Shown here piece by piece: positions 5,099 to 6,401 of a stretch of DNA of 6,401 bases; positions within the stretch are counted from its first letter, which is position 1; each line of letters starts with the position of its first letter. The notes beneath the pieces are model-generated. The model was not told the origin of the DNA. It ran no database searches and saw nothing but the letters and a program-made list of their open reading frames with translations. The position numbers and the translations under genes are program-made. This stretch comes from Bacilli bacterium (GTDB taxonomy: Bacteria; Bacillota_I; Bacilli_A; RF39; UBA660), in contig JAQVDA010000042.1 in assembly GCA_028698535.1 (NCBI GenBank), positions 1-6,401 on the forward strand, given 5' to 3'.

Positions 5099-6265
5099 AT
5101 GGTAACAGTAATTAAAAACGGTATTATTATAACTATGGAAAACGAAAAAATAATTAAAGGGGATATTGTTATTAAGGATAATATTATCCAAGAGGTAACA
5201 CCTCATTATAATGGTCAATGCGACAAAATAATAGACGCCAAAGGTAATATAGTGATGCCCGGTTTAATCAATGCTCACACTCATCTCGGAATGTATAATT
5301 TTCGCAATACTAATGATGATTTAAAATTAATGGACTGGCTAAATAATAAAATATGGCCGGCGGAAGCTAAAATGACTAATGAAGAAATAGGGGCGGCTAC
5401 TTATTTATCTTGTTTGGAAATGATAAAAACGGGTACTACTTGTTGTAATGATCAATATTTTGGGTTTAGAGAAAACTTTGATGCCATCGTTAAAAGCCGG
5501 ATAAGATGCTTATATACAAGGTGTTTAATGGATAGTGATGACCAAGGGGATAAAAGATTCCAAGAGTTTGAAAATATTTATTGCCAAGAAAAAGATAAAA
5601 ATTATTTAATAACATTTAGTGTTAGTCCACATTCTTTGTATACTTGTAGCCACGAATATATTAAAAGATGTAGTACTTATGCCAAGAAACACCAATTACC
5701 AATTCATATACATTATATGGAAACAAAAGACGAACTAAAAATGGTTCCAAAGGGAGCTTTGAAACCCTTACTTAATAATAAATTAATTCTCGCGCATGGT
5801 ATTTATATTGAAAATATTAAAGAATTACAAAATAAAGATGTCAGTATTGTTCATAATCCGCTTAGTAATTTAGCTTTAGGTTGTGGTATCGCTGATATTG
5901 TAAAATATAAAAAGGCTAATCTTAATGTTTGTATAGGAACCGATGGAATCGGTAGTGGTTACAGCCTAAATTTATTTAAGCACTTACCTTTTGTTTATTT
6001 ATTACCAAAGGGAATGTATCAAGATCCCTCTATTATTACTGCTTTTGAAGTGTTAAAAATGGCTACCATTAATGGGGCGAAAGCTTTAGGAATTAATAAT
6101 TTAGGGTTAATAAAAAAGGGCTATAAAGCCGATTTAATTATTGTTAAGCTGTTAGATAAACCAATTAATAATTATTTTGTAGCTTTACTTACTAATAATA
6201 GTGAGGTTTTAACCACGATTGTAAACGGTGAAGTATTAATGTTAAATAAAAAGTTAAAAGTATAA
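5099..6265 (+). CDS. mtaD: Amidohydrolase, probable 5'-methylthioadenosine/S-adenosylhomocysteine deaminase
   Basis: A 388-residue cytoplasmic metal-dependent hydrolase of the TRZ/ATZ/MtaD group. Expected metal ligands are H60 and H62 (NAHTHLGM), H205 (HIHYMETKDE) and D282 (CIGTDG), with H233 (LAHGIY) and E208 as proton-handling residues. Compared with the Thermotoga deaminase TM0936, recalled from memory, the substrate-contact residues also appear present at a steady offset: E89 (IWPAEAK), R141, R153 and H178 (SPHSLYTC). The ends form the beta-sandwich typical of the superfamily: VIKNGIIITME at the start, and GYKADLIIVKL and TIVNGEVL at the end. The family removes the 6-amino group from adenosine-type compounds (SAH, methylthioadenosine, 5'-deoxyadenosine), giving inosine forms and ammonia. 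The complete active site favours this over chlorohydrolases or guanine deaminases, but the exact substrate is not proven. It is slightly shorter than the roughly 406-residue reference. Confidence 0.88.
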   Translation: MVTVIKNGIIITMENEKIIKGDIVIKDNIIQEVTPHYNGQCDKIIDAKGNIVMPGLINAHTHLGMYNFRNTNDDLKLMDWLNNKIWPAEAKMTNEEIGAATYLSCLEMIKTGTTCCNDQYFGFRENFDAIVKSRIRCLYTRCLMDSDDQGDKRFQEFENIYCQEKDKNYLITFSVSPHSLYTCSHEYIKRCSTYAKKHQLPIHIHYMETKDELKMVPKGALKPLLNNKLILAHGIYIENIKELQNKDVSIVHNPLSNLALGCGIADIVKYKKANLNVCIGTDGIGSGYSLNLFKHLPFVYLLPKGMYQDPSIITAFEVLKMATINGAKALGINNLGLIKKGYKADLIIVKLLDKPINNYFVALLTNNSEVLTTIVNGEVLMLNKKLKV

Positions 6266-6305
6266 TATCTTCACTTGAAATGCTCCTTAAAAATATTGGT
6301 TAATA

Positions 6306-6354
6306 TTGTAAATTTTTAGGGTTATTGTTATAATAATTTTGAAAGTAATAGGAG
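6306..6354 (+). promoter_or_regulatory. Promoter and ribosome binding site of the gene at the right edge
   Basis: TTGTAA (6306-6311) is spaced 17 bp from TATAAT (6329-6334), and the -10 is extended by TGT (6326-6328), giving the best-formed promoter of the window. The ribosome binding site AGGAG (6350-6354) is 5 nt before the ATG at 6360. The start site would fall about 20 nt before the coding region. Confidence 0.7.
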
Positions 6355-6359
6355 TAATT

Positions 6360-6401
6360 ATGAAGAGGGCATTTTTATTTGGTTTATCTTTTTGCTTGGT
6401 A
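6360..6401 (+). CDS. Start of a gene cut by the window edge, probable signal or membrane segment
   Basis: Only 14 codons are visible. They read MKRAFLFGLSFCLV: two basic residues followed by a hydrophobic run, which suggests a signal peptide or first membrane helix. A cysteine at position 12 could belong to a lipobox, but too little is seen to say. The strong extended -10 promoter and AGGAG site directly upstream make this a credible gene start. No function can be proposed. Confidence 0.6.
   Translation, partial: MKRAFLFGLSFCLV

Noticed and set aside
6292..6307. AATATT-GGTT-AATATT hairpin after the deaminase gene as a terminator
   Set aside because: The stem is six A/T pairs only, no proper T run follows at once, and its right half overlaps the -35 of the next promoter. 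I see no convincing terminator in 6266-6305.
1..6401. Mycoplasma-like code with TGA as tryptophan
   Set aside because: All genes reach natural family lengths with the standard code, tryptophans are TGG, and no gene is interrupted by an in-frame TGA.
1..6401. Mobile elements, CRISPR arrays, tRNA or other structured RNA genes
   Set aside because: No terminal inverted repeats, transposase or integrase motifs, regularly spaced repeats, tRNA-like cloverleaf or riboswitch-like leader are seen. All non-coding stretches are shorter than 125 bases and mostly explained by promoters and terminators.

Overview
The window comes from a very AT-rich bacterial chromosome. Shine-Dalgarno sites are strong (AAGGAGG, GAGGTG), all seven complete genes end in TAA, tryptophan is written TGG, and no gene needs TGA read as tryptophan. 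Together with the gene content (a YtqA/YtqB-type pair, NfeD plus an SPFH protein, an MtaD-type deaminase), this points to a low-GC Gram-positive of the Bacilli or a neighbouring lineage that keeps the standard genetic code. The exact taxon cannot be set from the sequence alone. I see no insertion sequence, CRISPR array, phage gene, tRNA or rRNA; this looks like ordinary chromosome.

Layout from left to right. Bases 1-122 are non-coding and hold a terminator-like hairpin and the ribosome binding site of the first gene. A 191-residue single-pass membrane protein of unknown function follows (123-698) and ends at a clean intrinsic terminator. Next is a tight three-gene membrane operon: an NfeD-family protein (819-1247), a QmcA/stomatin-type SPFH protein (1247-2131) and a 57-residue glycine-rich two-helix membrane protein starting at TTG (2147-2320). 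This operon meets a minus-strand gene head-on at a shared bidirectional terminator. The minus-strand gene (2327-3814) is the most notable item: one 495-residue protein joining a YtqA-type radical SAM enzyme (MnmL) to a YtqB-type methyltransferase (MnmM), the two consecutive enzymes that finish the mnm5s2U wobble modification of tRNA in Gram-positives. Divergent from it are a 12-helix MFS transporter (3884-5017) and then an amidohydrolase with the complete active-site set of 5'-methylthioadenosine/S-adenosylhomocysteine deaminases (5099-6265). The first 14 codons of another gene, with a good promoter, reach the right edge.

The NfeD/SPFH/small-protein operon is probably one membrane-organising unit. 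The tRNA enzyme uses S-adenosylmethionine in both halves, so it should release 5'-deoxyadenosine and S-adenosylhomocysteine, compounds in the substrate range of the nearby deaminase. That link is suggestive only, because the two genes lie on opposite strands with the transporter between them. The regulatory points worth attention are a symmetric -10 element between the divergent genes, a 12-bp perfect palindrome at the expected -35 position of the deaminase promoter, and a 10-bp-spaced direct repeat just upstream of the NfeD operon -10.
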